From the NCBI RefSeq assembly GCF_020524495.1, contig NZ_JAIVLB010000003.1, positions 60,081 through 124,080 on the forward strand: DNA of 64,000 nt, written 5' to 3'. The stretch comes from Bacillus stratosphericus. GTDB lineage: Bacteria; Bacillota; Bacilli; Bacillales; Bacillaceae. The notes under the pieces are model-generated. The model was not told the origin of the DNA. It saw only the letters and a list, made by a program, of their open reading frames with translations, and ran no database searches. Below, one piece after another: positions 1-8,609 of the stretch; the first letter of the stretch is position 1; each line of letters starts with the position of its first letter. Both the position numbers and the translations under genes were made by a program.

Positions 1-9
1 ATTTTTTTA

Positions 10-38
10 ATGTCAAGTGTATCAAAAGTTGGTATAAT
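10..38 (+). promoter_or_regulatory. Probable sigma-A promoter of the pxpA operon
   Basis: A perfect -10 box TATAAT lies at 33-38. With a 17-base spacer the -35 position holds ATGTCA, matching four of six consensus bases. The expected start of transcription falls inside the palindrome that follows. The promoter is inferred from sequence alone. Confidence 0.55.
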
Positions 39-42
39 CAAT

Positions 43-82
43 ATAAGTCCGAATATTCGGACTTATTATTCCGTTTTTCGGA
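43..82. promoter_or_regulatory. Palindromic operator in front of pxpA, probable IclR/KipR target
   Basis: Positions 43-66 form a perfect 24-base palindrome with arm ATAAGTCCGAAT. A second inverted repeat, TCCG-ttttt-CGGA, follows at 70-82 and shares the TCCG/CGGA half-sites. Both lie between the -10 box and the pxpA ribosome binding site, a typical place for a repressor. The last gene of the operon encodes an IclR-type regulator, and KipR represses this operon in B. subtilis, so it is the natural candidate. Binding is inferred. Confidence 0.6.
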
Positions 83-100
83 ACAACGAGGGGGGATTCT

Positions 101-859
101 ATGTATCAAGTGGATATCAACTGTGATTTGGGAGAAAGCTTTGGTCAATACACAATCGGTGCAGATGAACAAATTCTTGAATTTGTAACTTCTGCCAACA
201 TTGCTTGCGGTTTTCATGCAGGAGATCCAACGGTGATGAGAAAGACAGTCAGAATGGCGCTGGATAAAGGGGTTCAAATTGGTGCACATCCAGGTCTCCA
301 AGATTTAGTCGGCTTTGGAAGACGTCCTATGGCCATCTCGGCAGAGGAAGCCTATGATCTCGTCATCTATCAAATTGGTGCTCTGTCAGCCTTTCTAAAA
401 GCAGAAGGCGGCACGATACAGCATGTCAAACCACACGGCGCCCTGTACAACATGGCGGCTAAAAATACTGAATTATCCGAATCAATTGCAAAGGCTGTAT
501 ATGATGTCGATCCAAACCTTGTGTTATTTGGGTTATCAGGCAGTGAACTCGCGTTAGCAGGTGAAAGAATAGGTCTTCAAGTGGCGCATGAAGTCTTTTC
601 TGATCGGACGTATCAAACAGATGGAACACTGACGTCCCGCCGCGAGCCACATGCACTCATTGAAGAGGATGAAATGGTGGTAGAGCAGGTCGTTCGTATG
701 GTTAGAGAAGGAAAGGTTCGTACAGTTCAAGGGGAAGATATTTATCTCAAAGCACATACGGTTTGCATCCACGGAGACGGCAGCCATGCGCTTCAATTTG
801 CAAAAACCATTACAGCGAAGCTAAAAGAAGCCAATATTCATCTCAAAGCCTTTCAATAA
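101..859 (+). CDS. pxpA: 5-oxoprolinase subunit PxpA (LamB/YcsF family)
   Basis: The 252-residue protein begins with the NCDLGESFG block typical of the LamB/YcsF family, and its length matches B. subtilis YcsF. PxpA works with PxpB and PxpC in ATP-dependent cleavage of 5-oxoproline (pyroglutamate) to glutamate, disposing of a damage product of glutamine and glutamate. All three subunits are encoded here in one operon. The start is ATG preceded by GAGGGGGG. The gene follows the palindromic operator and opens the operon. Formerly ycsF. Confidence 0.93.
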   Translation: MYQVDINCDLGESFGQYTIGADEQILEFVTSANIACGFHAGDPTVMRKTVRMALDKGVQIGAHPGLQDLVGFGRRPMAISAEEAYDLVIYQIGALSAFLKAEGGTIQHVKPHGALYNMAAKNTELSESIAKAVYDVDPNLVLFGLSGSELALAGERIGLQVAHEVFSDRTYQTDGTLTSRREPHALIEEDEMVVEQVVRMVREGKVRTVQGEDIYLKAHTVCIHGDGSHALQFAKTITAKLKEANIHLKAFQ

Positions 860-885
860 AAATCGTCATCAAAGGGGGAAACAGC

Positions 886-2103
886 ATGAAAACAGAGGAA
901 GTCAAGAACATGAAGGCACCAAAGGGGAACCGATCCATGTTGATGGGGGCAGCCTTTTTAATGGCTACGTCAGCCATCGGACCGGGATTTTTAACACAAA
1001 CGACCGTGTTCACACAGCAGCTTGCAGCTAGCTTTGGGTTTGTTATTTTGATCTCCATTTTGTTAGATATTTTTGCACAAACGAATGTATGGCGCATCAT
1101 TGCCGTCTCAGAAAAACGAGGACAGGATATTGCAAATATGGTTTTTCCGGGTCTTGGTTATGTGTTAGCCTTTTTGATTGTCATTGGAGGACTTGCCTTT
1201 AATATCGGAAATATCGCTGGTGCTGGTCTCGGTTTTCAGGTGATTTTCGGCGTCGATCCAAGAATAGGGGCCGGGGTCAGTGCAGTGATTGCCATTCTTA
1301 TTTTTGTCATCAAAGAGGCTGGAAAAGCGATGGATCGATTCACACAGGTGGCCGGCTTTGTGATGATTGGGCTTATGCTGTATGTGGCCATTTCAACTGC
1401 TCCACCAGTTGGAGAAGCGGCAGTGAGAACATTCGTTCCAGAGAAAATTGATATTTTATCGATTGTGACTCTTGTGGGCGGAACGGTTGGCGGCTATATC
1501 GTCTTTGCTGGTGGTCATCGTTTGCTGGATGCTGGAATCAAAGGGAAGGAGGCACTTCCACAAGTCACGAAAAGCTCCATTTTCGGTATCTTAATTACAT
1601 CTGTGATGCGTGTCGCTTTATTTTTAGCGGTTCTAGGGGTTGTCTCAAAAGGCTTACAGATTGATCCATCGAATCCACCTGCTTCTGTATTTCAGCTAGC
1701 TTCAGGAAATATTGGATTTAAGATGTTCGGATTGATTATGTGGGCTGCGGCGATTACTTCTGTCATTGGAGCGGCATACACATCTGTCTCCTTCTTTAAA
1801 ACCTTCTCGCCAAAAATTGAGCAAAATCAACGCGGCATTATCATCGGTTTTATTGCTCTCTCGACTATTTGTTTTATGACCATCGGAAGACCTGTGAACG
1901 TATTGATATTGGTTGGAGCGATTAATGCATTGATTTTGCCGCTTGCACTTGGAACATTGCTGGTCGCAGCCTATAAAAAAGAGATTGTTGGTGATTATCG
2001 TCATCCATTCTTTTTGACAGCGTCAGGGGCGTTTGTTGTCGTCATCATGGCCGTTATGAGCGGATATACCATTTTAAATGAAATCCCGAAACTATGGAGT
2101 TGA
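886..2103 (+). CDS. ycsG: NRAMP-family divalent metal or proton symporter, YcsG-like
   Basis: This is a 405-residue integral membrane protein with about eleven hydrophobic segments. The first segment carries the motif SAIGPGF, the counterpart of the DPGN metal-binding segment of true Mn/Fe NRAMP proteins, which suggests a different substrate. An open frame extends upstream to 763, but that part overlaps pxpA; ATG at 886 follows AAAGGGGGAAACAGC, a good ribosome binding site, and matches the family start. Its place in the oxoprolinase operon suggests it may import a related substrate; that is inference. Confidence 0.85.
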   Translation: MKTEEVKNMKAPKGNRSMLMGAAFLMATSAIGPGFLTQTTVFTQQLAASFGFVILISILLDIFAQTNVWRIIAVSEKRGQDIANMVFPGLGYVLAFLIVIGGLAFNIGNIAGAGLGFQVIFGVDPRIGAGVSAVIAILIFVIKEAGKAMDRFTQVAGFVMIGLMLYVAISTAPPVGEAAVRTFVPEKIDILSIVTLVGGTVGGYIVFAGGHRLLDAGIKGKEALPQVTKSSIFGILITSVMRVALFLAVLGVVSKGLQIDPSNPPASVFQLASGNIGFKMFGLIMWAAAITSVIGAAYTSVSFFKTFSPKIEQNQRGIIIGFIALSTICFMTIGRPVNVLILVGAINALILPLALGTLLVAAYKKEIVGDYRHPFFLTASGAFVVVIMAVMSGYTILNEIPKLWS

Positions 2104-2108
2104 TTCAG

Positions 2109-2900
2109 ATGAATGCATATCAAGCATGTGAGCCAGCACAGATCAGGGAATTGATCCGAAAAAAGGAGATCACAGGACCAACGGCTGCTTATGCTGAAGG
2201 ATTTGCTCAAGCCAATTTAATGATTGTCAAAAAAGAACTTGCCTTCGATTTTCTTTTATTTTGTCAGCGTAATCCGGTTTCATGCCCCTTGCTTGATGTA
2301 CTGGAGCCAGGTGATCCAGTGCCAAGACGGTCAGCGCTTCAAGCAGATATTAGAACGGATTTTCCGAAATACCGTATTTACCGAAAAGGGGTCCTTCAAG
2401 AAGAGGTGACAGATATCTCCCCTTATTGGGAGGGTGACATGGTCGCCTTTCTTATCGGATGCAGTTTTACTTTTGAGCATGCGCTCATGCTGAATGATAT
2501 CCCTGTACGCCATATCGAAGACGGTCATAACGTACCGATGTATGAAACGAATATACCCTGTGAACAGGCAGGGGTGTTCCATGGCCCGATGGTTGTCAGC
2601 ATGAGACCCATTCCGGTGCATCAAGTCACAAGAAGTGTTCAGGTGACGTCTAGATTCCCTTCCGTACATGGCGGTCCCATCCATATTGGAGACCCAGCTG
2701 TAATTGGGATTGCAGATGTGGACAAACCAGACTTTGGAGAGCCGTCTGCTATCAAAGAAGGAGAGGTCCTGGTGTTTTGGGCATGCGGTGTGACGCCGCA
2801 AGCCATTGTCATGCACACAAAACCAGACATTGCGATCACCCATGCACCTGGTCATATGTTCATCACAGACCGAAGAGATCAGCAGCTCGGTGTGCTGTAG
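2109..2900 (+). CDS. ycsI: YcsI, D-glutamate cyclase family (DUF1445) protein
   Basis: The 263-residue protein resembles B. subtilis YcsI, annotated as a putative hydro-lyase and grouped with the D-glutamate cyclase family. The family includes the mitochondrial enzyme that turns D-glutamate into 5-oxo-D-proline. The conserved block around CSFTFEHAL lies near residue 120. ATG at 2109 is chosen; an in-frame ATG at 2094 overlaps the end of ycsG. Its position between the transporter and pxpB fits a role in supplying or handling 5-oxoproline, though bacterial activity is not shown by the sequence. Confidence 0.82.
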   Translation: MNAYQACEPAQIRELIRKKEITGPTAAYAEGFAQANLMIVKKELAFDFLLFCQRNPVSCPLLDVLEPGDPVPRRSALQADIRTDFPKYRIYRKGVLQEEVTDISPYWEGDMVAFLIGCSFTFEHALMLNDIPVRHIEDGHNVPMYETNIPCEQAGVFHGPMVVSMRPIPVHQVTRSVQVTSRFPSVHGGPIHIGDPAVIGIADVDKPDFGEPSAIKEGEVLVFWACGVTPQAIVMHTKPDIAITHAPGHMFITDRRDQQLGVL

Positions 2901-2918
2901 AAAGAGAGGTGTCCTCAA

Positions 2919-3665
2919 GTGGCGTTTTCGACGATAAAAGATTTCATCACCTTCCACCCGCTTGGAGATGCAGCGATCGTCATCCAAGCTGGAGACGACA
3001 TACGTGAAGAGATTCATGAGGGTGTTCAACAGCTGTTCGCATGTATTGAACAGCATCCATTTGACGGATATGTTGAAGCCGTTCAAGCCTTTACAAATGT
3101 GACCGTTTTTTATGAGCCGTATACGGTTCATCAATCTGCTCAGCTGGATCAACATAGCATATCTCCATATGAATGGGTCAAAGCCTATATCAAAAGGCTT
3201 CTTGAAGACAAATGGCAGGAAGGGGTTCAGGTTGAGCGCCGCATCGTCGACATTCCTGTATGTTACGGAGGAGCGTTTGGTCCTGATTTAGAAGAAGTCG
3301 CCCGCATCAATGGTTTGACACCTGAAGAAGTGGTGCGTATCCATACAGCCGGGACGTATCTTGTCTATATGATTGGATTTGCCCCAGGGTTTCCGTTTTT
3401 GGGCGGGCTTTCTGACAAGATCGCAGCACCCCGCAGGGAAACACCGAGAATGTCCATTCCAAAAGGGTCTGTAGGAATTGCGGGAAAGCAAACAGGCGTT
3501 TACCCCATTTCCACACCAGGAGGCTGGCAGCTTATTGGACAAACCCCATTGCCATTGTTTCAGCCAGATGCTGAGATACCAAGTCTACTGAAAGCAGGGG
3601 ACGAGGTCAGATTTGTCCAAATGTCTGAAAAGGAATTCTTCAGCATGAAGGAGGCAAAACGTTGA
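2919..3665 (+). CDS. pxpB: 5-oxoprolinase subunit PxpB (KipI)
   Basis: The 248-residue protein belongs to the KipI/allophanate-hydrolase subunit 1 family, with the hallmark GFAPGFPFLGGL near residue 155 and the PRMSIPKGSVGIAG block just after. PxpB and PxpC form the ATP-dependent oxoprolinase with PxpA. In B. subtilis KipI also inhibits the sporulation kinase KinA. The start is GTG with AGAGAGGTG upstream. It overlaps pxpC by four bases, so the two are translationally coupled. Confidence 0.93.
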   Translation: MAFSTIKDFITFHPLGDAAIVIQAGDDIREEIHEGVQQLFACIEQHPFDGYVEAVQAFTNVTVFYEPYTVHQSAQLDQHSISPYEWVKAYIKRLLEDKWQEGVQVERRIVDIPVCYGGAFGPDLEEVARINGLTPEEVVRIHTAGTYLVYMIGFAPGFPFLGGLSDKIAAPRRETPRMSIPKGSVGIAGKQTGVYPISTPGGWQLIGQTPLPLFQPDAEIPSLLKAGDEVRFVQMSEKEFFSMKEAKR

Positions 3666-4708
3666 GTATTCAAGTCATCAAGCCAGGGATGTTCACAACC
3701 ATTCAAGATAATGGGAGAAAAGGCTACCAGAAGTATGGCGTCCTAACGAGCGGCGGCATGGATCAGCTCTCCCTCAGAATCGCCAATATTTTGACCGGAA
3801 ATCAAGAAAACGAAGCTGTACTGGAAATCACCTTGATGGGGCCAGGTCCTGTGTTTAAGTGTCAGAAAGATCAGTTGATTGCAGTCACTGGCGCTGATGT
3901 GGAGATCGATATTGATGGGGACCAAGCACCTCTTTGGAAACCACTTTTCATTCGATCCGGAAGCACCATCACCTTTGGACCTTGTATGAGGGGATGCCGC
4001 TCCTATCTAGCTGTGGCAGGTGGATTCGATGTTGAGCCAGTCATGCAGAGTAAAAGCACCTATGTGAGAGCGGGGATAGGCGGGCTGAAAGGGCGTCTGC
4101 TTGAAAAAGATGACATCCTGACCATTGGAGAGCCATCATCACTAGCGACCAGCCTGCTTCACATGCTAAAAAGTAAAGAGAAATATGCGAGATACAGCGC
4201 ACCTGATTGGACAGTGAACCATACTCATTTCTTGCCGTTACGGAAATCACAAGTGATTCGGGTTTTGGCAGGCAGATATCTCTCTTATTTTCAGGAAGAA
4301 TCTCAAAAAGCCTTTTTTAAGCAGCCTTACCAGGTCACGCCTCAATCAGATCGTATGGGATGTAGGTTGAAGGGAGAACCCATTCGCTTAAAGCAAAAGC
4401 TTGAATTGATTTCAGAAGCTGTTGCCTTTGGCTCTGTCCAAATCCCTCCTGACGGCCAGCCGATTATTCTGCTGGCAGATCGGCAAACAACAGGCGGATA
4501 CCCTCGGATGGGTGAAGTAGCGACAGTGGATCTGCCTCTCATTGCGCAGTCAATGCCTGGTGCGAATCTGTATTTTCAGCAAATCGACCGGCAGGAAGCA
4601 GAGCAAGCACTATTTCACCAAGAGGAGGAAGTGAGGGAACTGACTGCAAGAATAAAGCTGGAAGCATTCTCGTTTAGAAAAGGTGAGGATTATGCAAAAC
4701 ACAAATAA
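3662..4708 (+). CDS. pxpC: 5-oxoprolinase subunit PxpC (KipA)
   Basis: The 348-residue protein belongs to the KipA/allophanate-hydrolase subunit 2 family. It shows the amino-terminal TTIQDNGRKGYQKYG block and the DRQTTGGYPRMG block near residue 280. It completes the PxpABC enzyme; in B. subtilis KipA counteracts KipI. Translation starts at TTG, whose last two bases belong to the pxpB stop region, with AGGAGG-like AAGGAGGC upstream. The 3' end overlaps the start of the regulator gene, as expected for one transcript. Confidence 0.93.
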   Translation: MSIQVIKPGMFTTIQDNGRKGYQKYGVLTSGGMDQLSLRIANILTGNQENEAVLEITLMGPGPVFKCQKDQLIAVTGADVEIDIDGDQAPLWKPLFIRSGSTITFGPCMRGCRSYLAVAGGFDVEPVMQSKSTYVRAGIGGLKGRLLEKDDILTIGEPSSLATSLLHMLKSKEKYARYSAPDWTVNHTHFLPLRKSQVIRVLAGRYLSYFQEESQKAFFKQPYQVTPQSDRMGCRLKGEPIRLKQKLELISEAVAFGSVQIPPDGQPIILLADRQTTGGYPRMGEVATVDLPLIAQSMPGANLYFQQIDRQEAEQALFHQEEEVRELTARIKLEAFSFRKGEDYAKHK

Positions 4709-5465
4709 AACCGTTGTGAAATCAATGGAGATTCTGCGGCTGTTTATCTCACACGAACAATTAACGTTAAATGAAATGATTGAGCTGTCCCATATGCCAA
4801 AAACATCTGTACATCGAATGGCCAGCTCATTAGCAGACATGGGTTTATTAGAAAAACACGAGTCTGGTGTTTATCGATTAGGATTGATGTTTCTTGAATA
4901 CGGTCAGCTTGTAGCCGATCGCCTTGATATTCGGAGGATTGCGAGGCCGTTTATGGAAAGCTTGCGAGATGAGGTAGGAGAAGTCGTACAGCTCATCGTT
5001 CGTGAAGGAGACGAAGCCATTTACGTGGAAAAAATCGAAGGTACGCAGCCTGTTCGGCTCTATACCGCCGTTGGCAGGCGATCTCCACTATATGCAGGAG
5101 CATGTGCGAGAAGTATTCTCTCATTTTTACCAGAGAAAGAGAGACAGGCCTACATGGACTCGGTCGAGCTAGAGAAAATCGGAATTGGGACCATCACAGA
5201 TAAAGCTGTCCTTCGAAACATTCTCGAAGAATCAAACAAACGGGGCTATACGTTAAGTTATTCAGAGCTTGAAAACTATACAGCCGCTATTGGAGCGCCG
5301 ATCTTCAATCATCTCGGGGAAGTGGCAGCAGGAATTAGCATTGCAGGGTTTGAAGCAGGGTATCAAAAGGAACGCCTACCTTACTTAATTGAGGAAGTCA
5401 AAAAAGCTGCCGGCGGTATTTCAAGAGAATTAGGATTTTCATCTGAACAAATAAAAAGCCAATAA
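4692..5465 (+). CDS. kipR: IclR-family transcriptional regulator KipR
   Basis: The 257-residue protein has an amino-terminal winged helix-turn-helix (residues about 8-60, with the MPKTSVHRM recognition region) and the IclR effector domain (LYTAVGRRSPLYAGACARSI near residue 125). It is the last gene of the operon and is probably its autorepressor, acting at the palindrome near 43-82. The ATG at 4692 is preceded by AGGTGAGG; an in-frame GTG at 4683 lies inside that binding site and is less likely. It overlaps pxpC by 17 bases. Confidence 0.9.
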   Translation: MQNTNKTVVKSMEILRLFISHEQLTLNEMIELSHMPKTSVHRMASSLADMGLLEKHESGVYRLGLMFLEYGQLVADRLDIRRIARPFMESLRDEVGEVVQLIVREGDEAIYVEKIEGTQPVRLYTAVGRRSPLYAGACARSILSFLPEKERQAYMDSVELEKIGIGTITDKAVLRNILEESNKRGYTLSYSELENYTAAIGAPIFNHLGEVAAGISIAGFEAGYQKERLPYLIEEVKKAAGGISRELGFSSEQIKSQ

Positions 5466-5469
5466 CCGT

Positions 5470-6030
5470 ATAGACTGACATAGCAAAATGAGACACAATT
5501 AAAATACACTATTAGGCTGACATGGTACCATAATGTTTTTGGTGCGTGGTAGCCTAATTTTTCTTGGATACGCTCTTCATTATCATACTTGATGTAACGG
5601 TCAATTCGTTGTCTGACATCTTTTTCTGATATAGAGTTGAACTTTGTAAACATAAATTCCTCTTATTTGAATGGAATGATTCAATTACTGCGTTATCCCA
5701 GCAGTTACCTCGTCTGGACATACTTAAGGTGTTCAACCTGCCTATTCACTTTTTCCTCTTTGGATACATTGTCGGATCCCGAAGCTATATTGTTTTCCAA
5801 TTGGCTGATCGAATCGATATAACCGATTTTATCGATACCACTTCATCCATGTTTTAATCTGAGACACATTCTTTATATTGTAATTATCCATAATTTGAAT
5901 GGTAAACTGTCCGCTTCATTTATCTTTCACAACAGCCCTTTTTATTTAAGCTGAATATCTGTTCTTCTCCATAAAAAATACCCCCCAAATTACACTTAGT
6001 TTAAGTGTATCACTTAAAGGGTGTTTTTTT
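5470..6030 (-). mobile_element. Remnant of an IS3/IS150-type insertion sequence
   Basis: On the minus strand the outer end near 6028 begins AACACCCTTTAAGTG. It is followed by a broken orfA start near 5970 and orfA pieces (DNYNIKNVSQIKTWMKWYR near 5880, EEKVNRQVEHLKY near 5740). These join directly to the carboxy-terminal part of orfB: SMSRRGNCWDNAVIESFH and then, in a shifted frame, DRYIKYDNEERIQEKLGY, both signature blocks of IS3 transposases. Most of orfB with its catalytic residues is missing, so the element is dead. It sits between kipR and azoR. Confidence 0.82.
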
Positions 6031-6096
6031 ATGTCCCATTTGACTAGGTTAGTCTACATTCCCTGTAAAGATCATTGGCTTTTTGTGTATGATTGA

Positions 6097-6732
6097 TTAG
6101 AAATTTTTACCTAAAGCTTTTGCACGTTTGATTGCATCTGCTTTAATTTGCTCTGCTTTTGCAGGCTCAGCATTGTGACCTTCAACAATAAGACCTTCGA
6201 ATGAAGGAATTCCGAAGAAACTCGCAATTTTACCAAGGTAACGATGACCTGCTTCAAGTTCAGCAGCAGGACCTTCAGAGTAGTATCCGCCACGTGCTTG
6301 GATGTGTAGCGCTTTTTTGTCTGTTAATAAACCAACAGGACCTTGCTCTGTGTATTTGAATGTTTTACCAGCTACAGCAACAGAGTCGATGTATGCTTTA
6401 AGAACTGGTGGGAATGAGAAGTTCCAAAGTGGTGAAACAAAAACATATTTGTCAGCAGAAACGAATTGATCGCTTAATTCGTTTAGACGGGCAACTTTCG
6501 CTTGCTCTTCAACTGTAAGTGTATCAAAGCCAGCACCAGATTGAAGCTTGCCCCAGCCTGAGAATACATCTGCATCAATGTGAGGAATGTTTTCTTTGTA
6601 CAAATCGATATGTACAACCTCGTCACTTGGATTTGCTTCCTTATAAGATTCGATAAATGCTTTGGCAGTAGCCATACTGTAAGAAACGGTTTCATCATGC
6701 GGGTGTGCAGTGATGTATAAAACTTTTGCCAT
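6097..6732 (-). CDS. azoR: FMN-dependent NADH-azoreductase
   Basis: The 211-residue protein has the flavodoxin-like fold of AzoR/AcpD enzymes: [16 protein letters not shown] at the start for FMN phosphate binding, and [16 protein letters not shown] near residue 103. Such enzymes reduce quinones and azo compounds with NADH and protect against thiol-reactive electrophiles. ATG follows AGAAAGGATTG. It is a single gene, opposite to its neighbours. An inverted repeat 100 bases upstream may control it. Which B. subtilis paralogue (AzoR1 or AzoR2) it matches cannot be settled here. Confidence 0.92.
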   Translation of the reverse strand: MAKVLYITAHPHDETVSYSMATAKAFIESYKEANPSDEVVHIDLYKENIPHIDADVFSGWGKLQSGAGFDTLTVEEQAKVARLNELSDQFVSADKYVFVSPLWNFSFPPVLKAYIDSVAVAGKTFKYTEQGPVGLLTDKKALHIQARGGYYSEGPAAELEAGHRYLGKIASFFGIPSFEGLIVEGHNAEPAKAEQIKADAIKRAKALGKNF

Positions 6733-7130
6733 AACTTATTCAATCCTTTCTGTTTAAGTGTTTTTTTAGCGTATCCTAAGAATAAACTGAATATTTATCA
6801 TCTTTATTCATATTGGAATGGTATGAAAAAGATGTAACAATAACAGTTACATAAAAACTGATATTTTCATTGTAATCACAATATAGTTTGAAGTCAAGGT
6901 ATAAAGTCTTGAAATCAAGATAAAAAGTTTGTGAATTTTTCTGGAATGCTTTGAAGCAAGGATTTAAGCATAAAAAGCCTACACCGATCCATATCGCAAG
7001 TAAAGAGTTTGTAAATTCATCTGAACCTTTGGCTTGAAAAAAAGGTGGATGCCTTTAAGCCATCTGCTACAAGCATCTGTTCTGATTTTTCGTATATATA
7101 AGAGAAGGCAGGAGAGAGTGAGGGATAAAA
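6733..7130. other. Intergenic region between divergent azoR and lipC
   Basis: No gene is visible. The stretch holds the azoR upstream region with one inverted repeat (listed separately). It also has two loosely similar AT-rich blocks near 6925-6965 and 7003-7040, both containing AGTTTGT-AATT. They are too diverged to call a repeat with confidence. A ribosome binding site for lipC, GAGGGATAAAA, lies at its right edge. Confidence 0.5.
6832..6852. promoter_or_regulatory. Inverted repeat upstream of azoR, possible operator
   Basis: ATGTAAC and GTTACAT are perfect seven-base arms separated by AATAACA. The repeat lies about 100 bases upstream of the azoR start. Azoreductases of Bacillus are commonly controlled by electrophile-sensing repressors of the MarR/DUF24 type that bind such short palindromes. 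No specific regulator can be named from the sequence. Confidence 0.4.
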
Positions 7131-7763
7131 GTGGGACGATCTTATGTTGCGATTGGAGATTCCTTAACGGTTGGGGTAGGGGCACGTTTATTTGGCGGAG
7201 GCTTTGCTGAGCGGTATGCGGCGATGGTTGAAAAAAAGCTGCATTCGCCTGTAAAGCTGTCTGTTTATGCGAAATCAGGGTTAACGACGGAGGAAATTTT
7301 GCAGCGCTTCAAGCTGTCTGAGGTGAGACGTGCCATTGCTCAAGCTGACATCATCACCATAACAGGCTGCGGAAATGATCTTGTTCAAGCGGTTCAGCAG
7401 TATGAAGAAGGTGGAGATGAAAAGAAACTGCTGCAAGCGTCCATGCATTGTCAGGCGAATTTTACAAAAATGGTTCAAGAAATCGCTCTGATAAAAAGAG
7501 GGCAGCATCAGCCTTACAGCGTGTATCTCATGAATTTATATAATCCTTTTCCTGAAATTCCAATAGCAGAGCGATGGCTGCAGCAATATAATCAACATCT
7601 TCGTTTACTTGCAGCCAATCCGCATGTAGAAGTTGTCGATGTTTACCGCATGTTTGAAGGGCATGAAAGAGAGTACTTATCGATTGATCAATTTCATCCG
7701 AACCACAAAGGATATGAAGCAATGGCAGAAGCGCTGTTTCAACAATCCGCTAAACAACTGTGA
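7131..7763 (+). CDS. lipC: GDSL-type phospholipase/esterase LipC
   Basis: The 210-residue protein is an SGNH hydrolase. The nucleophile block AIGDSLTVG is at residues 6-14, the GND block lies near residue 80, and the Asp/His block DQFHPNHKGY is near residue 188. In B. subtilis LipC is a spore-coat lipase needed for germination, made late in the mother cell, and follows kipR as it does here, although an IS remnant and azoR now separate them. Translation starts at GTG after GAGGGATAAAA. No signal peptide is visible, consistent with coat assembly from the mother cell. Confidence 0.85.
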   Translation: MGRSYVAIGDSLTVGVGARLFGGGFAERYAAMVEKKLHSPVKLSVYAKSGLTTEEILQRFKLSEVRRAIAQADIITITGCGNDLVQAVQQYEEGGDEKKLLQASMHCQANFTKMVQEIALIKRGQHQPYSVYLMNLYNPFPEIPIAERWLQQYNQHLRLLAANPHVEVVDVYRMFEGHEREYLSIDQFHPNHKGYEAMAEALFQQSAKQL

Positions 7764-7769
7764 TCCGGT

Positions 7770-8381
7770 GGGATTGCCGTTTTTTCATCCTTTTAAATGA
7801 AGGACTGTTTCGATATGATAAAAGAAACGAAGATGATGAACTGCAATTAGATGAAACCTATTTGACCTTTTACCACTCATTACATCTTCGGCCAAGATGC
7901 TCCCATTGTGTGATGCAGGGAAAAAAGACAACCGATCAACAAACGGTCATGTTTCGTAACGTTCTCTGCATGCGAGTCGCCTATTTGCAATAAACTAGGT
8001 TTAAAGCCCCAGCCTTTGCAGGTTTGCAAGTATATCATGTGATTCGATCTGTTCTGGAATACTGTGAAACGGTTGAGGAGGCCGGTTGTTTTATACAGGA
8101 AATGTCTGTCGCCTCAAATGTTCAAAATCATGCTTGCCGATCGACAAGGAGAGGCGGCTGTGATCGAAATGATTGATGGGCAAAAAATTGCAAAAGGGTT
8201 GACTAAACATCAATCTGTCAGATACCAAATGTTAATTCAGGCTTTAGAGAAACTGTTCCAGACAGAATATCCTGATGGTCTGACTGTGCACAATTATGAA
8301 GAGCTGTTTGGTACGATGCGAACTGTTCTTTTCCGACCGGAGGAAGGAACGATGGATCATTGCTTTGACTCCCCAGTATAA
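7770..8381 (+). pseudogene. Decayed C45/penicillin-acyltransferase-like hydrolase
   Basis: Three frames carry pieces of one protein. From about 8022 one reads VYHVIRSVLEYCETVEEAGCF and, after a shift near 8120, MLADRQGEAAVIEMIDGQKI. It continues to RYQMLIQALEKLF and a final block near FRPEEGTMDHCF. These match the late half of the C45 peptidase (acyl-CoA:6-aminopenicillanate acyltransferase-like) family, where a conserved leader of such a block reads VLExCKTVEEA. The amino-terminal cysteine nucleophile is not found and stops interrupt the upstream half. The assignment rests on remembered family patterns. Confidence 0.55.
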
Positions 8382-8550
8382 AATATTCAATAAAAGCAGG
8401 AGGCACATAACCTTTTCATAAACAAAGGTTCAATTTCATCAAAAGGATTATGAACCGTCATTTTGGGAAAACGTGTGATCAGGACATGGTCTTTCATTCT
8501 GTCACGGCCCGTGTGCCAAATTTAGATCAACTTAAGATTGCATCGTTTAG

Positions 8551-8564
8551 TGAAAGCGTTTTAT
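8551..8564. promoter_or_regulatory. Candidate CcpA cre site upstream of mtlR
   Basis: TGAAAGCGTTTTAT matches the cre consensus TGWAARCGYTWNCW at 13 of 14 positions. It lies 46 bases upstream of the mtlR start. Glucose repression of mtlR through CcpA is known in B. subtilis, which makes the site plausible. Confidence 0.55.
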
Positions 8565-8609
8565 ATTAAATTGTGATAATAGACCTATATAAGCAGAAGG
8601 AGGCATTTC

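Noticed and set aside
2331..3155. A 274-codon open frame on the minus strand
   Set aside because: It lies opposite ycsI and pxpB, both well supported, and its translation has the odd composition of an antisense frame with no start site.
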